Positions 22,254 to 32,844 of a DNA stretch of 64,000 nucleotides are shown here, one piece after another (the stretch's first letter is position 1; every line of letters begins with the position of its first letter). The translations under genes were made by a program, and so were the position numbers. This DNA comes from Amblyomma americanum (Eukaryota > Arthropoda > Arachnida > Ixodida > Ixodidae), in the NCBI RefSeq assembly GCF_052857255.1, contig NC_135498.1, positions 82,608,639 to 82,672,638 on the forward strand, read 5' to 3'. A model generated the notes under the pieces. The model had not been told where the DNA came from. It was given only the letters and a program-made list of their open reading frames with translations, and did not search any database.

Positions 22254-24734
22254 TTGGTTGTTCAGTGTATGAACCTTACAATTGCTGTCGTATATCGTGC
22301 TCCAAGTAGCTCTCTATCGGTCTTCTTTGACCATTTTGAATCGCTGCTCTTGAACTTATCTAATCTAAGAGTCAAAGTATTAATCTGTGGTGATTTAAAT
22401 ATTGACTGTTTAAGTGATAACAGTGTGGTATATACTAACTTATTACAGTCATATGGCTTCAGTAATGTAGTTATAGGCCCTACACGTGTGACTCCCATTT
22501 CTTCGACGTCATTAGATCATATACTCTGCAATTTCGACACATCATCTAGTTTGAGCTCCATATATAAAGCAGCCCTTACAGATCATTATCCTGTTCCGAT
22601 ATTTTTTCCTCTGGAACAAGCTGCCCCGGGTAAAACATCTGACCCCCACTGCAGCATCGATGTTATTCAGTTGAGGGAATGTCTTCAAGTGGTAGATTTT
22701 AGCTTGATCAACTCAGCTGATGTAAATGACCTATACCAAGAATTTAATGACAGGCTAACCACGGCAGTTTTGCAATCTTCTAGACCTCAAATCAAAAGAT
22801 ACCATAGCACGCCTATCTGTCCCTGGATGACACAAGCTATTTTGAAACTTATTAAGGAAAAAGATCACTGGCATACCAAATGTAAGCAAAAGCGAGGTAA
22901 TTCATGTTACTTAGTAAAGTTTCGGAGAGCAAGAAACTTAGTTACTGCTGCCATAAGGTCCCGCAAGAAAGAGTATTACTCCCAATTAATTTTGAAAAAT
23001 GCCCAAAGTACGAAAGTTACGTGGCAGATCATTAACTCTGTTATTAAACCCGTAGCAAATCGTTTTATTATGCCTGACATAGAAATCTTGGAGATCTCCA
23101 TTGAAAATCTAGTTACAACGTTCAATGTATATTTTTCCACTATTGGTGCTAGTATAGGAAATACTTGCCCCTGCACTGAGTACCTCCCTCCTCCGCAAAA
23201 CATTTTAGTGACCTTTGCATACCATGATATTACAGTGGATGAGATTGTATATACAGCTACTCATTTTCCATCGAAATTATCCACTGGATGTGATGGCGTT
23301 GCCTCTATTGCGCTGAAGGAATGCATTGATATCTTATGCGAGCCACTTGAAAAAATCTTCAACTTTGCCTTCTATTCCTCCACCTATCCCGATCTGCTTA
23401 AGCTAGCTAGAATAGTACCGATTCACAAAAATGGTGACCGTAACCACGTTGAGAATTACCGCCCAATTTCCATATTAAGCTGCATAAACACACTTTTTGA
23501 AAAACTCGTTGCAAAGAGAGTGAAAATATTTCTCGAGAAAGAAGCCTTGCTATCTCCTCAACAACACGGCTTTAGACCAAACAGATCGACTGGTACGGCC
23601 GTCATATCGCTAACAGACACGATCAACACTTTCCTAAATGATAATAAAATAGTCTTAGGAATTTTCTTGGACATCAAGAAAGCATTTGACACTGTTGATC
23701 ACGAAATTTTACTGAAAAAGCTGGTGCATTACGGGTTTAGAGGTATCAGTTTAGAATTCTTCAGTTGTTATCTCAATAATCGGCGGCAAATGATCCAACT
23801 TAGCGGTGTAAAATCTGACTTTGAAACAGTTACGGCTGGTGTGCCTCGGGGTTCAGTCCTTGGTCCGATTTTTTTTTCCTTGTATATTAATGACCTGCCG
23901 CATTTCACACAACACTTCTCTGTTTTTATGTATGCTGACGACACTGCTCTTCTATGTGCTCATGAATCTACAACGGAACTTATTAGCACCGCAAACCGAG
24001 AATTGGAAACTTTGTGCAGCTGGTTTATTTCAAATAAACTTGTAAATGTTAATAAGACAAAATGCATAATATTTAGGAGCTCCAGAAAAATCATACATGA
24101 AAACCTGCCTATCGTGCAATGGCTGGGAACACCTATTGCACTTGTCAATAGCATCACTTACCTTGGAATAATTCTAGATGAGAACCTACACTGGAAGCCA
24201 TACATTCAGGCGCTTTGTAAAAAGTTAGCTGCAGCATGCTTTGAACTGTACAAATGCCGAGATTATTTTGGTAATGGCATACTCAGAATTATTTATTTCT
24301 CAATTTTTCAAAGCCAGTTATCATATTGCATTGAATCATGGGGCCACACCTACCGATCTTATTTGGAACTACTTAGGGTCTTGCAAAAAAGGGCAATTCG
24401 ATTCATTTCACATTCAGGATACAAAGCCCACACTGCTCCTCTTTTTAAACAGATGGATATACTGCCACTACAATCATTACTTGAATACAGGACTGTCTTG
24501 ACAATACACACATGCCTTAAAGACAATTACCCGTTACACTCATCGCTATACTGTATCCCACCACTATGCACTCGCAACGCCACTCATAGAAATTTCCTTC
24601 TTCCGAAAACGAAAAATGTCTATGGAGAAAGAAGGATGGCCCATGTTGGTATTAAGCTGTGGAACAAGCTTCCAAGTGAACTCAAACGTAGTAAAACTCT
24701 TCCTGAGTCATTGAAGAAATATTATAAACAATGA
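22254..24734 (+). CDS. CR1-like LINE ORF2: endonuclease C-terminal half and reverse transcriptase
   Basis: 826 uninterrupted codons. The first 120 are the end of the APE endonuclease (VVYRAPSS, LICGDLNID, SLDHILCN, LTDHYPV: the last Asp-His pair is catalytic). RT blocks follow: NYRPISILS, QHGFRPNRSTG, FLDIKKAFDTVDH (catalytic Asp), GVPRGSVLGPIFFSLYINDL, and MYADDTALL with YADD at 23931-23942. A thumb/C-terminal region with YLGI and many Tyr/Leu ends at 24734. No RNase H is present, as expected for CR1/L2/Jockey types. The RT is intact, but the element cannot make a full endonuclease. The listed start is only where the frame opens; the ancestral start lies upstream. Confidence 0.88.
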   Translation: MVVQCMNLTIAVVYRAPSSSLSVFFDHFESLLLNLSNLRVKVLICGDLNIDCLSDNSVVYTNLLQSYGFSNVVIGPTRVTPISSTSLDHILCNFDTSSSLSSIYKAALTDHYPVPIFFPLEQAAPGKTSDPHCSIDVIQLRECLQVVDFSLINSADVNDLYQEFNDRLTTAVLQSSRPQIKRYHSTPICPWMTQAILKLIKEKDHWHTKCKQKRGNSCYLVKFRRARNLVTAAIRSRKKEYYSQLILKNAQSTKVTWQIINSVIKPVANRFIMPDIEILEISIENLVTTFNVYFSTIGASIGNTCPCTEYLPPPQNILVTFAYHDITVDEIVYTATHFPSKLSTGCDGVASIALKECIDILCEPLEKIFNFAFYSSTYPDLLKLARIVPIHKNGDRNHVENYRPISILSCINTLFEKLVAKRVKIFLEKEALLSPQQHGFRPNRSTGTAVISLTDTINTFLNDNKIVLGIFLDIKKAFDTVDHEILLKKLVHYGFRGISLEFFSCYLNNRRQMIQLSGVKSDFETVTAGVPRGSVLGPIFFSLYINDLPHFTQHFSVFMYADDTALLCAHESTTELISTANRELETLCSWFISNKLVNVNKTKCIIFRSSRKIIHENLPIVQWLGTPIALVNSITYLGIILDENLHWKPYIQALCKKLAAACFELYKCRDYFGNGILRIIYFSIFQSQLSYCIESWGHTYRSYLELLRVLQKRAIRFISHSGYKAHTAPLFKQMDILPLQSLLEYRTVLTIHTCLKDNYPLHSSLYCIPPLCTRNATHRNFLLPKTKNVYGERRMAHVGIKLWNKLPSELKRSKTLPESLKKYYKQ

Positions 24735-25083
24735 GTGAAGCCAGCGTTTTTTCTTTTCATGTATTTTTGTGTGTTTGTATGCGTATGTAAAAGAGGCTTG
24801 GTGCTCTGAATATTGTTGCTCTATGTACCCATTTATGTATTTCTAATTTCATGAGCTTTTATATGTATGTAATTAATTTTAGTTATGCCTGCAAATTTCT
24901 TTGAAACTGAATTGCATGGATCCCAACTAGCTATTAGCTAGGGATCCAGATGTCTTCACAAGCATGCCTTGTATGAATGTTGAGAAATAAAATTGAATCA
25001 ATCAATCAAAAACATTTATTAGCACCCGTCAAAAGGATGATGGGTATCCGAGGTGCCGCTCGGTCCCAGCCATGTCCTCCCCC

Positions 25084-25704
25084 TCAGCCGTCGACCGGGA
25101 TCTCTTGGATCTCAGCCGCGGCAAGGGGGAGACGGATGACTTCTTGTTGTTGATTGTCGTCCTCGTTGTGAAGCAGTGCCTCCCAGGACTCATCTGTTCT
25201 GTCAAGTTGTCGAAAGCTCGGACATGTCCATACCATATGGATCATGTCCTCCATGCCATCGCAACGTTTGCACCTGGGGCTGAAAATCTCAGGGTGCCAC
25301 TTGCTATAAAGCTGAAGGTTAGGGATTACTCCGGTTTGAAGCTTCCGCCACACAACCTCTTCGTCTTTGGTTAGCTGCTTACCTGCTTTTGGAATTACCG
25401 CTCGGCCTAATTTGTAGTGGTTTAGGATTTCCTGATACGTCTTAAGATCGTCATCGAACTGCAGGAGCTCCTCATCGCGCGAGGGGGACGGCGTTGTGCA
25501 CAAGACAGCACTGGGATCCCGGAAAGTAGCTAATCCTCGGGCCAGTGCATGCGCTTTCTCGTTTCCCCTCAACCCTTGGTGCCCGGGTTTCCAAATGAGC
25601 GCTACCTGTTCTGCCTGTGGTGGACTGCCGGCCAACACTCGTGCTGCTGTAGCTGAAATGCAGCCTGCGTCAAAGTTTCTAATAGCTGATTTAGAGTCAC
25701 TCAC
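25084..25704 (-). pseudogene. I-group LINE RNase H end and zinc knuckle
   Basis: It opens with SDSKSAI (third RNase H carboxylate), then IWKPGHQGLRGNEKAHALAR, the conserved His/Asn-Glu block, and ends with a knuckle CKRCDGMEDMIHMVWTC and a short tail. The first RNase H strand (VVLYTDAAQ) and the second acidic block (TVMEAKELG) are at the end of the RT frame. A frameshift near 25710 separates them. Confidence 0.85.
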
Positions 25705-25711
25705 GATAATT

Positions 25712-27775
25712 TTAACCTGTTGTTGAGTTAGAGCCAGCGCAATGGCCCAACTCTTTCGCCTCCATTACTGTCGAGTGTCTGGTGCTGCAGCACGCTACCG
25801 GGCCTCCGCTTTCCCTAGTGGCTACCGAAATGCGCCCCCTCCTGTTTGTGCATTGTGCGGCATCCGTATACAAGACAACCTGTCTGCCCTTAAAGCAGGC
25901 TTGCAACGCTACTGCTCTTTCCTTCCTCCGGCTCTCATGGCAGATGGGATGCATGTTTTTGGGGAGTGGGGGTATCTTTAATTTGTCCCTAACCTGTCTA
26001 GGAACCGGGTCCATACGTCTCGAGCACGCTCGAGGCTCATGCCCCAGCTTCTCCAGAATGCTGCGACCAGTACGACTGCCTAAAAGTCTCTGATACTGCG
26101 AGGTCCTTGCAGCCTCAATGAGCTCTTCGAGGGTATTCGAAACCCCTAGACTCAAGATCTTTTTTGTTGGCGCAGAGGGTGGTAAACCTAGTGCTGTTTT
26201 TATCCCTTTACGGATTAAAACATCCAGTTTGTCCTTTTCCTCCTGGTAAAGCCGCAAATAAGGTGCCACGTAGACTATCCTGCTGATTATAAAAGATTGC
26301 ACTAGCCTAAGGAGGTTAGCTTCTTTCATACCCGCATGTTTGTTAGCGATTCGTTTTAGGAGTCGGCAAGTTTGACTGGTGCTAGCCTCTAGTTTTTGAA
26401 TCGTTTCCGAGTTCCTGCCGTTCACCTGAATTCGTAACCCTAGAACCCTAATGCTTTCCACCACTGGAATTACGTTACTGTTGACCCTGAGTGTGATTCC
26501 CGCGTTATGCGGTCCGTCCTGCTTTATCCGCTGACGCTGTGGCGACCGCATGGGCGCGAGAAATAGCGCTCCCGATTTCTCGGCCGAGCACCTTAGACCG
26601 ATTGGTTCTAAGTATTTTTCTGTTACATCTATAGCTCTTTGAAGCGTCAGTTCAATTTGGCTGTCACTGCCCCTGCACATCCACAGAGTCAGGCCATCTG
26701 CGTACAATGTATGGTTCAGCCCCGGAATTTCGTCCAGTTGTGCGGGGAGGCCAAGCATGGCGATATTAAACAGGGTCGGGGACAACACCGATCCCTGCGG
26801 GGTACCCTTGTTGCCCAGTCGAATACCCGTCATTGTGTTACCCCCCATGCTTATAGATGCCGTTCTGTTTGTAAGGAAATCGCGTATGTAGTTGTAGGTA
26901 CGAACACCCACGTCTAACGCAGCCACACCCTCCAAAATGGCCGAGTGCTTTACGTTGTCGAAAGCTTTCGACACGTCTAGACCAACGATCACCCTGGTGT
27001 CTAGCGTTGAACTTTCTATTATCTGTTCTTTTAGCTGCAGCATGACATCACATGCCGACAAATGTGGTATAAATCCAATCATGGTATTTGGATATATACT
27101 CCTGTCCTCAAAAAATCGGTTCAGCCGGGTCCGAATCACATGTTCCATCAGTTTGCCCACGCACGACTTGAGCGAAATGGGAGGCAGGTGCTCGAAACCC
27201 GGCTGTTTTCCCGGCTTCGGGAGGAACACAAGGTTCGTGTCCTTCCATGCTGTCGGCAGTCGACCGGCTTCCCCACACTCCTGCATGAAGGCAGCGAGAT
27301 GTCGGATCGACGTGTCGTCCAAATTTCTTAGAATTCGGTTGCTGACCTTGTCCGGACCCGCGGCAGTCCTTGTTCTCAATCTGTTTATTTCTGCCCGGAC
27401 CTCGGCAACCGTTATCGGCTTATCTAAGTCCGGGTTCTCCTGCTCCCCGTAATCTGGTAGCGGTTCACCTGCACCCGTCGCGCAGCTCATGTACCGGTCC
27501 CGGACATGGGATATGAGCGTATCCGTGGTCCCGTCAATTGTATGTACTAGCCGGTGAAGTTGTTGCCTGGCCTCCAGTTTGGACTTGTCCGGATCTAGAA
27601 GATGCCGAAGCAAGTGCCACGTACCTGATTTCCCGATGATCCGGTCCAGTTTGTCGCAAATATTGTTCCAGTTTCGCCCTGTTAAAACAAGCGTACTCTT
27701 CGATTTCCTTGTTAAGCACGGCCAATTGTCTTGGCAAGTTCCTATTCCCTCTCTTGTGCGCGATTCGCGTTTCAA
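25712..27775 (-). pseudogene. I-group LINE reverse transcriptase, active site mutated
   Basis: 687 codons covering RT: a GPDKVSNRIL motif, CVGKLMEHVI, VGLDVSKAFDNVKH (first catalytic Asp intact), GTPQGSVLSPTLFNI, and LYADGLTLW at 26693-26704 where YADD is expected, so the second Asp of the pair is Gly. The PISL block is preceded by HLP rather than the usual YRP. The thumb and connection to RNase H follow. The frame is otherwise open for 2 kb, so the active-site change may be among the earlier hits or selection was relaxed. Confidence 0.88.
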
Positions 27776-28260
27776 GATCTTCCTTCTTGCGCCAGAGATG
27801 GACCATGTGACGATCTACTCCCTCGACTTCTTCGTCAAACTCTACCTCCTCTGTTGCCTCGCGGACCGACTGAAGGACATTTTTACTCCAGTCATCAGTG
27901 TTGCTTATGCCTTCCTCCTGCCCCGCGCGGCCATTTCGGAAATCCTCCCAGTTCACCGAAGCCCCCTTCTTGGTGCGGGCAACCGGTGGTCCGTTGTCGA
28001 CTATAATTTTGATAATTTTGTGATCGCTACCCAAGTTTTCGTCCGTGTGGCACCAGGTGGCAGAGATGCGGCCTCCGGTTAGAGTTAAGTCCGGGGACGT
28101 GTCTGTCGAAACACTGTTGCCCTGCCGGGTAGGTCTTAGGGGATCCGTCAGAAGCACTCGGCCATTCTGCTGAATACTAGTCCATAGTTTGCGTTTGCGA
28201 CCGAAGCCCCTACAGTTCCACTGCCAAATGGTATGTCTACGGTGACGCAGAGACATTTTG
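27776..28260 (-). pseudogene. I-group LINE endonuclease with an internal deletion
   Basis: The minus frame (part of 27534-28544) starts ORF2 with SLRHRRHTIWQWNCRGF, the typical first strand of the endonuclease, and within about 12 residues reaches LLTDPLRPTRQGNS and LGSDHKII, which belong to its last third. Roughly 130 codons of the middle, including most catalytic residues, are missing, while the frame is kept. Confidence 0.75.
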
Positions 28261-29919
28261 AAGGTTAATAATATCCTGATATACCCATTGAATTCTCTCG
28301 TCTCTGCTTGCCATATCGGCGCGCATCTGTTCCATAGCAGCCCCCAGGTGCTCCAAAGCGGCCATAACTTGCTGTTGAAAAATCTGGTCATCCTGTTCCT
28401 TTTTATTAAGTCGTCTTTCTGATCCTTGTATGCGGGTTTCAAGATCCTCCTCTGAACCTCTCTTCTTTTTTGTTGCTGGAAGACTTTCCCTAGGGAGCTC
28501 TGCCTGTTCCTTCCGCGGCAGCTCCACCAGCGGCGTTTCATCATTCATCGGCTGCGCAGTCCTGCCTATCGCCATAACCTGTTCCTGCAGCGCCTTAACT
28601 TGCGCTTGTAATAATCGGTTCTGGTCTTTGAGAGTCTTGACTTCATCTGAGTCCTGAGAGACACTATTTACACCATTCACTTTTGACGCCTGCTGCTGTT
28701 TCTGCTGCTTTTTCTGCTGCTGCTGTTGCCACTGCTGCTGCTGCTGCCGCCGCCGCTCCTGCTGCTGCTGTTGCTTCGATCGAGAGCCCTCCGTCATCGC
28801 CTTGGACGCAGGCGGCTGCAGGCGAGGAAACGAAGCGAAGCGGTACCTCGAATGGCTCGACGGTCGCTCGTGGGACGCACTGCGGCCATCTCTACGACTG
28901 AAACGGACTTGCTTCGGCTTCTTGGCCTCCTCCTCGGCAGTTAACTTTGCTTCCCACTGTTTCTTCTTGATTACGTATGACATACGGAAGAGTTCCTTGC
29001 ATTGTTTGTCCCCCATCAGATGGCCTTTTCCACATAGGCGACATCTGGGAACGCACTGATGATCTTCGGGCGCGCCGACACCACCGCACAGCCACGACAC
29101 TTTGCGTTTTCACTATCGCACACATCGGAGCGATGACCAAGTTCTCCACACCTGAAGCAGACTTCATATCTCTTTTTGAACAACCAGCAGGGCATGAGAA
29201 TGCCTTCAATCCGGACAAATCTTGGAACGTCAGCTTCCAGAAAGATGATAATAATAGTGAAAGTCTTGCCCATCAGAACGCACTCCAGCGACGTCTGGAT
29301 TCTTCGGATCCCTTCTCAGTGCTTTCAACAACTGTTCTTCCGTGAATCTCTCAGAGATCCCGTGGACTACCCCTCGCCCGCAATCCTCCGGTGCGATAAT
29401 ATTGGCTACAACTTCGTGCTCCTTGTCGTCGAGTTTAAAGCAACAGATTGCAGCTACCTTCACGCCTCGATTAAAGTCCAAGGAATGAAAAAGCACCGTA
29501 CCTTGCTTTCCGTTCACACACCATGAGTCCGGCTCCGACCAGCCGAGTCCGGCAGCCTTGGCGAGGGCCTGACTGATCACCGGACCCGACGTGCGTTTAA
29601 TCACGCCCAGACCTTCACGAAGCCTAATAATCACCTTGATGGCTTCATCCGGGAATCTCGGAAGATTCATAGCGATCGATCGTTCAGCCGCTTTCCTCCG
29701 GACCGCTTTGGTAGGGCCTAAAACAGTCCCACCTGCAATTTTGTCTCCGGCTTCCCCGCGTCCGACACGGCGCGTCTCCATCTTGGCGTTCTGCTTGGAA
29801 CCTTCGAGAAGCTTCCGTTGGTGTTTCGCTTCAACCTTTCGTTGGAGCACTTTGACCCAGCTGCTGTCATAATATTCCGGATCCAGGTCCGTACCTTCGA
29901 CAGTCACCTCCATCGACAT
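28237..29919 (-). pseudogene. I-group LINE ORF1 (gag-like, zinc knuckles, poly-Q)
   Basis: N-terminal 229 codons (29230-29919) start at a Met with MSMEVTVEGT and contain a basic region and an LPRFPDEAIKVIIR block. Frameshifts near 29250 and 29080 connect to a first CCHC knuckle (CFRCGELGHRSDVC), then more Cys-rich motifs (CRLCGKGH...C). The last part (28237-29100) has a glutamine tract from CAG-type repeats (28690-28775), a coiled coil (KTLKDQNRLLQAQVKALQEQ) and an acidic/basic tail. ORF1 and ORF2 overlap in different frames near 28240-28260. It should bind the element RNA. Confidence 0.8.
28690..28775. repeat. CTG/CAG-type repeat (poly-Gln in ORF1)
   Basis: Interrupted CTG triplets on the plus strand, read as Gln-rich sequence on the minus strand in LINE ORF1. 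Confidence 0.85.
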
Positions 29920-30107
29920 GGTGGGTCCACAGAATCGGCGCCTGACCGGCGGCCTAGGGACCTCCGGGCCGGCGTCTCCGGCCGAAGATGAGCTAGGCCT
30001 AACGGACGCCTAGCGCGTCCCAGGCAGGCCGCACAAAATCGATAGCAACAGACAAACGATTGCACTCATAGTCACAAATTTGGCATCCACATGGTCCTCG
30101 CATGTTC

Positions 30108-30962
30108 CCACGTACATCATCATCATCATCATCATTACTACACCCACTGGAGGGCAAATGCCTCTCCCATGTCTCTCCAATTAACCCTATCCTTTGCCAG
30201 CTGCATCCACCCGTTCCCTGCAAACTTCTTAATCTTATCAGCCCACCTAACCTTCTGCCGCCCCCAGCTACGCTTACTTTCTCTTGGAATCCACTCCGTT
30301 ACCCTTAAGGACCAGCGGTTATCTTGCCTTCGCATTACATGCCCTGCCCAAGCCCATTTCTTTCTCTTGATTTTGACTAGGATGTCATGAACCCGTGTTT
30401 GTTCCCTCACCCACTCTGCCCGCTTCCGGTATCTTAACGTTACACCTATCATTTTTCTTTCCATGGCTCGCTGCGTTCTCCTTAACTTCAGCTGAACTCT
30501 TTTCGTTAGCCTCCACGTTTCTGCCCCGTAGGTGAGTACCGGTAAGATTAAGTTGTTGTACACTTTCCTCTTGAGGGAAATTGGTAAACTGCAACTCATT
30601 ATCTGCGAGAATTTGCCATATGCGCTGCACCCCTTTCTTATCCTTCTAGTTATCTCCCTCTCATGATCCGGATCAGCTGTCACTACCTGCCCTAAGTAGA
30701 CGTATTCCGTCACAACTTCTCGGCTCTCGCTGCCAATTGTGAACTCTTGTTCCTTTGCTACGCTGTTGAGCATTACCTTGGTTTTCTGCATGTTAATTTT
30801 TAGACCCATCGTTCTGCTCTGCCTGTCTAAATCATTGATCATGATTTGCAGTTCACCTCCTTAGTGACTGAGCAAGGCAATGTCATCAGCGAATCGCAGA
30901 TTATTTAGGTATTCTCCATTTCTTCTTATTCCCACGCACAAGGTATCATTGAATCCAACGTC
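30108..30962 (-). mobile_element. RTE-type LINE, 5'-truncated
   Basis: The 3' end is TGCAGTGGGTGTAG followed by a (ATG)n tail (30113-30137). It is the longest of three RTE pieces in the window (others at 11585 and 45003). It ends abruptly near 30962. Confidence 0.85.
30138..30962 (-). pseudogene. RTE LINE reverse transcriptase C-terminal half
   Basis: Starts within RT (VGIRRNGEYLNNL) and has FADD at 30882-30893. One stop (30861-30863) separates it from a 234-codon frame with VYLGQ, LTYGAETW, RTQRAMERKM, WAWAGHVMRR and GRQKVRWADKI, the signature order of RTE/BovB C-terminal regions. It lacks endonuclease and RT N-terminus. Confidence 0.88.
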
Positions 30963-31127
30963 CGATAAACGTTTCTGGCACAACGAGACAGAATTTCCGG
31001 AGCCGACGTGAATCACATCAGCGCTCCTCGGCCTCAGGTCGCCAAAATCCCTTGCAGAGAGAAAATCTCCCGAAGCATAATGGTAACTGAGACGACGTCA
31101 TTCGAGTTTCCATGTACATAGGGGAAT

Positions 31128-31507
31128 GCTTCCCCATGACTAGTTCAGCTGCGCTGTTCGCGCCCAGCGTGACGCGAAAACGCTAGCGATTTTATGGAGG
31201 AAAAACGCTAAGGCGCGAGTGTGCTGTGCGATCAGTGCACGTTAAAGATCCCCAGGTGGCCAAAATTATTCCGGAGCCCTCCACTACGGCACCTCTTTCT
31301 TCCTTTCTTCTTTCACTCCCTCCTTTATCCCTTCCCTTACGGCGCGGTTCACGTGTCCGCCGATATATGAGACAGATACTGCGTCATTTCCTTCCCCCAA
31401 AAACAAATTTTATTATTATTATTATTATTATCCTTCCACCACATCACGCTGGGCGCAAACAGCGCAACTGAACGAATCATGGGGAAGCGTTCGAAAACGC
31501 TAGCGAA
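31128..31507. repeat. Inverted repeat with a SINE in its loop
   Basis: 31128-31175 (GCTTCCCCATGACTAGTTCA...) is the inverted, about 85% similar copy of 31443-31489. Both arms are followed by CGAAAACGCTAGCGA. A related single arm lies at 38100-38225 (ending GAAAACGCTAGCC). It behaves like a foldback or MITE-like repeat. Confidence 0.6.
31193..31435 (+). mobile_element. 5'-truncated SINE
   Basis: Starts at TTTATGGAGG in the SINE body and ends with (ATT)n at 31411-31431. It sits between the arms of the inverted repeat. Confidence 0.85.
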
Positions 31508-31519
31508 TCCTGTCACCGA

Positions 31520-31875
31520 CCTGCCGCGGTGACTCAGTGGTTAGGGCACTCGGCTACTGATCCGGATTTCTCGGGTTCGAACCCAACCGCGGCGGCCGCG
31601 TTTCGATGGAGGCGACACGCTAAGGCGCCCGTGTGCTGTGCGATGTCAGCGCACGTTAAAGATCCCGAGGTGGTCGAAATAATTCTGGAGCCCTCCGCTA
31701 CGGCACCTCTTACTTCCTTTCTTCTCTTTAGTAGTCCCTCCTTCATCCCTTCCCTTACGGCGCAGTTCAGGTATCGGCCGATATGTGAGACCAAGGAGGT
31801 TATATGTAGAATTTACAACCTCCTTGTGTGAGACAGACACTGCTCCATTTCCTTTCCCGAAAAACCAGTTTTCAT
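31520..31875 (+). mobile_element. Full-length SINE with a 35-bp insertion
   Basis: Head at 31520 (A box, B box GGTTCGAACCC), full body, 3' end AAAAACCAG. The only interruption is a 35-bp foldback with an 8-bp duplication (next entry). Confidence 0.88.
31792..31826. mobile_element. 35-bp mini-transposon with 10-bp TIRs and 8-bp TSD
   Basis: Perfect inverted ends CAAGGAGGTT / AACCTCCTTG flank 15 bp. The octamer TGTGAGAC is duplicated at 31784-31791 and 31827-31834, and the SINE continues normally outside. An 8-bp TSD fits hAT or P-type transposons; CA-starting ends fit hAT. Family assignment is inference. Confidence 0.75.
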
Positions 31876-32107
31876 TTTCATCCTGCAAAAACCTGGTTTG
31901 AGTCGTCGCGGCTGCTCGAGTGGGTTCCAATAGGTTTGAAATTTTCGCTCCGGCGCATCGCTCAATTGGCTCGGCCGCTGGTTGTGAACCGCAACTTGAT
32001 GAACATTTCCTCGCATACGTGCGGAGCGCCTGCGCGCCCAGCGCCACGACGGACGTCGAAAAGATGTATGCACCTCCATGCTCCTGGTGCTGGCTCCTTC
32101 GCCCTCT

Positions 32108-32169
32108 CGAATAATAATAATAATTGGTTTCTGGGGAAAGGAAATGGCGCAGTATCTGTCTCATATATA
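32108..32169 (-). mobile_element. SINE 3' fragment
   Basis: Only the SINE 3' end (tail plus GGTTTCTGGGGAAAGG to CTGTCTCATAT). It is broken at that point by the next SINE. Confidence 0.7.
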
Positions 32170-32480
32170 TTATAATAATAATTGGTTTTGGGGGAAAGGA
32201 AATGGCGCAGTATCTGTCTCATATATCGGTGGACACCTGAACCACGCCGTAAGGGAAGGGATAAAGGGAGCGAAAGAAGAAAGGAAGAAGAGGCGCTGTA
32301 GTGGAGGGCTCCGGAATAATGTCGACCACCTGGGGATCTTTACAGTGCACTGACATCGCACAGCACACGGGCGCCTTAGCGTTATGCCTCCATCGAAAGG
32401 CGGCCGCCACGGTCGGGTTCGAACCCGGAAACTCCGGATTAGTAGTCGAGTGCTCTAACCACTGAGCCACCGCGGCGGGT
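32170..32480 (-). mobile_element. Full-length SINE
   Basis: Complete minus copy with tail at 32170-32183 and head at the right. TCTCATATAT occurs on both sides (about 32158-32168 and 32483-32493), a probable 10-bp TSD. Confidence 0.85.
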
Positions 32481-32844
32481 ACTCTCATATATCCGACGAA
32501 AAGCATTTCAGGGCGTGAAGCAAATTGGTTTGGGGGCCGCTGAAAGGACAACTTAAACCGCGAAGAAAAGCGGGCAGAACCTGGAAGAGCTCCAGGCCAT
32601 GACAAAAAAGCCCCCGAGAACCCCGCGGTCCTCCGACTGTTGTAAACCTGACCCCGCTTCCAACGCACGCGCGATCGCCCGTGCTACAGTGCCTAGAATA
32701 CACATGCGCAGGCGCCCTTATCTGTCATGCACAGCTATCGGCGCCCCGCTCTCGCTTAGTCGTGCTTCGCTCCTCGCGCATGCGTAGACAGGCTCCAGCG
32801 CACGCCCGTGCGCGTGAACTAGCTGGCTGCTTGTCTTTACTTGC

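Larger units (their letters stand above)
20957..25012 (+). mobile_element. CR1-like LINE, nearly complete
   Basis: ORF1 (coiled coil), a damaged endonuclease, and a long RT frame are followed by a 280-bp 3' UTR. The 3' end has AATAAA at 24987-24992 and a (AATC)n tail (TTGAATCAATCAATC), a short-motif tail as in CR1-like elements. A SINE fragment is inserted in the endonuclease. The true 5' end is not visible. It meets another LINE tail-to-tail at 25012/25013. Confidence 0.85.
25013..29925 (-). mobile_element. I-group LINE with RNase H, decayed
   Basis: On the minus strand: ORF1 with three zinc knuckles (29919-28237), ORF2 with a shortened endonuclease, RT (27775-25712) and RNase H plus C-terminal knuckle (25704-25084). 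A 3' end follows with AATAAATG and an A-rich tail at 25013-25030. The presence of RNase H after RT places it in the I-group (I, Nimb, LOA or R1 relatives) rather than CR1 or RTE. The 5' end lies above 29919, position uncertain. Confidence 0.85.

Noticed and set aside
31411..31435. CRISPR-like or other spaced repeat arrays
   Set aside because: Simple trinucleotide tails only. No spaced identical repeats were seen anywhere in the window.
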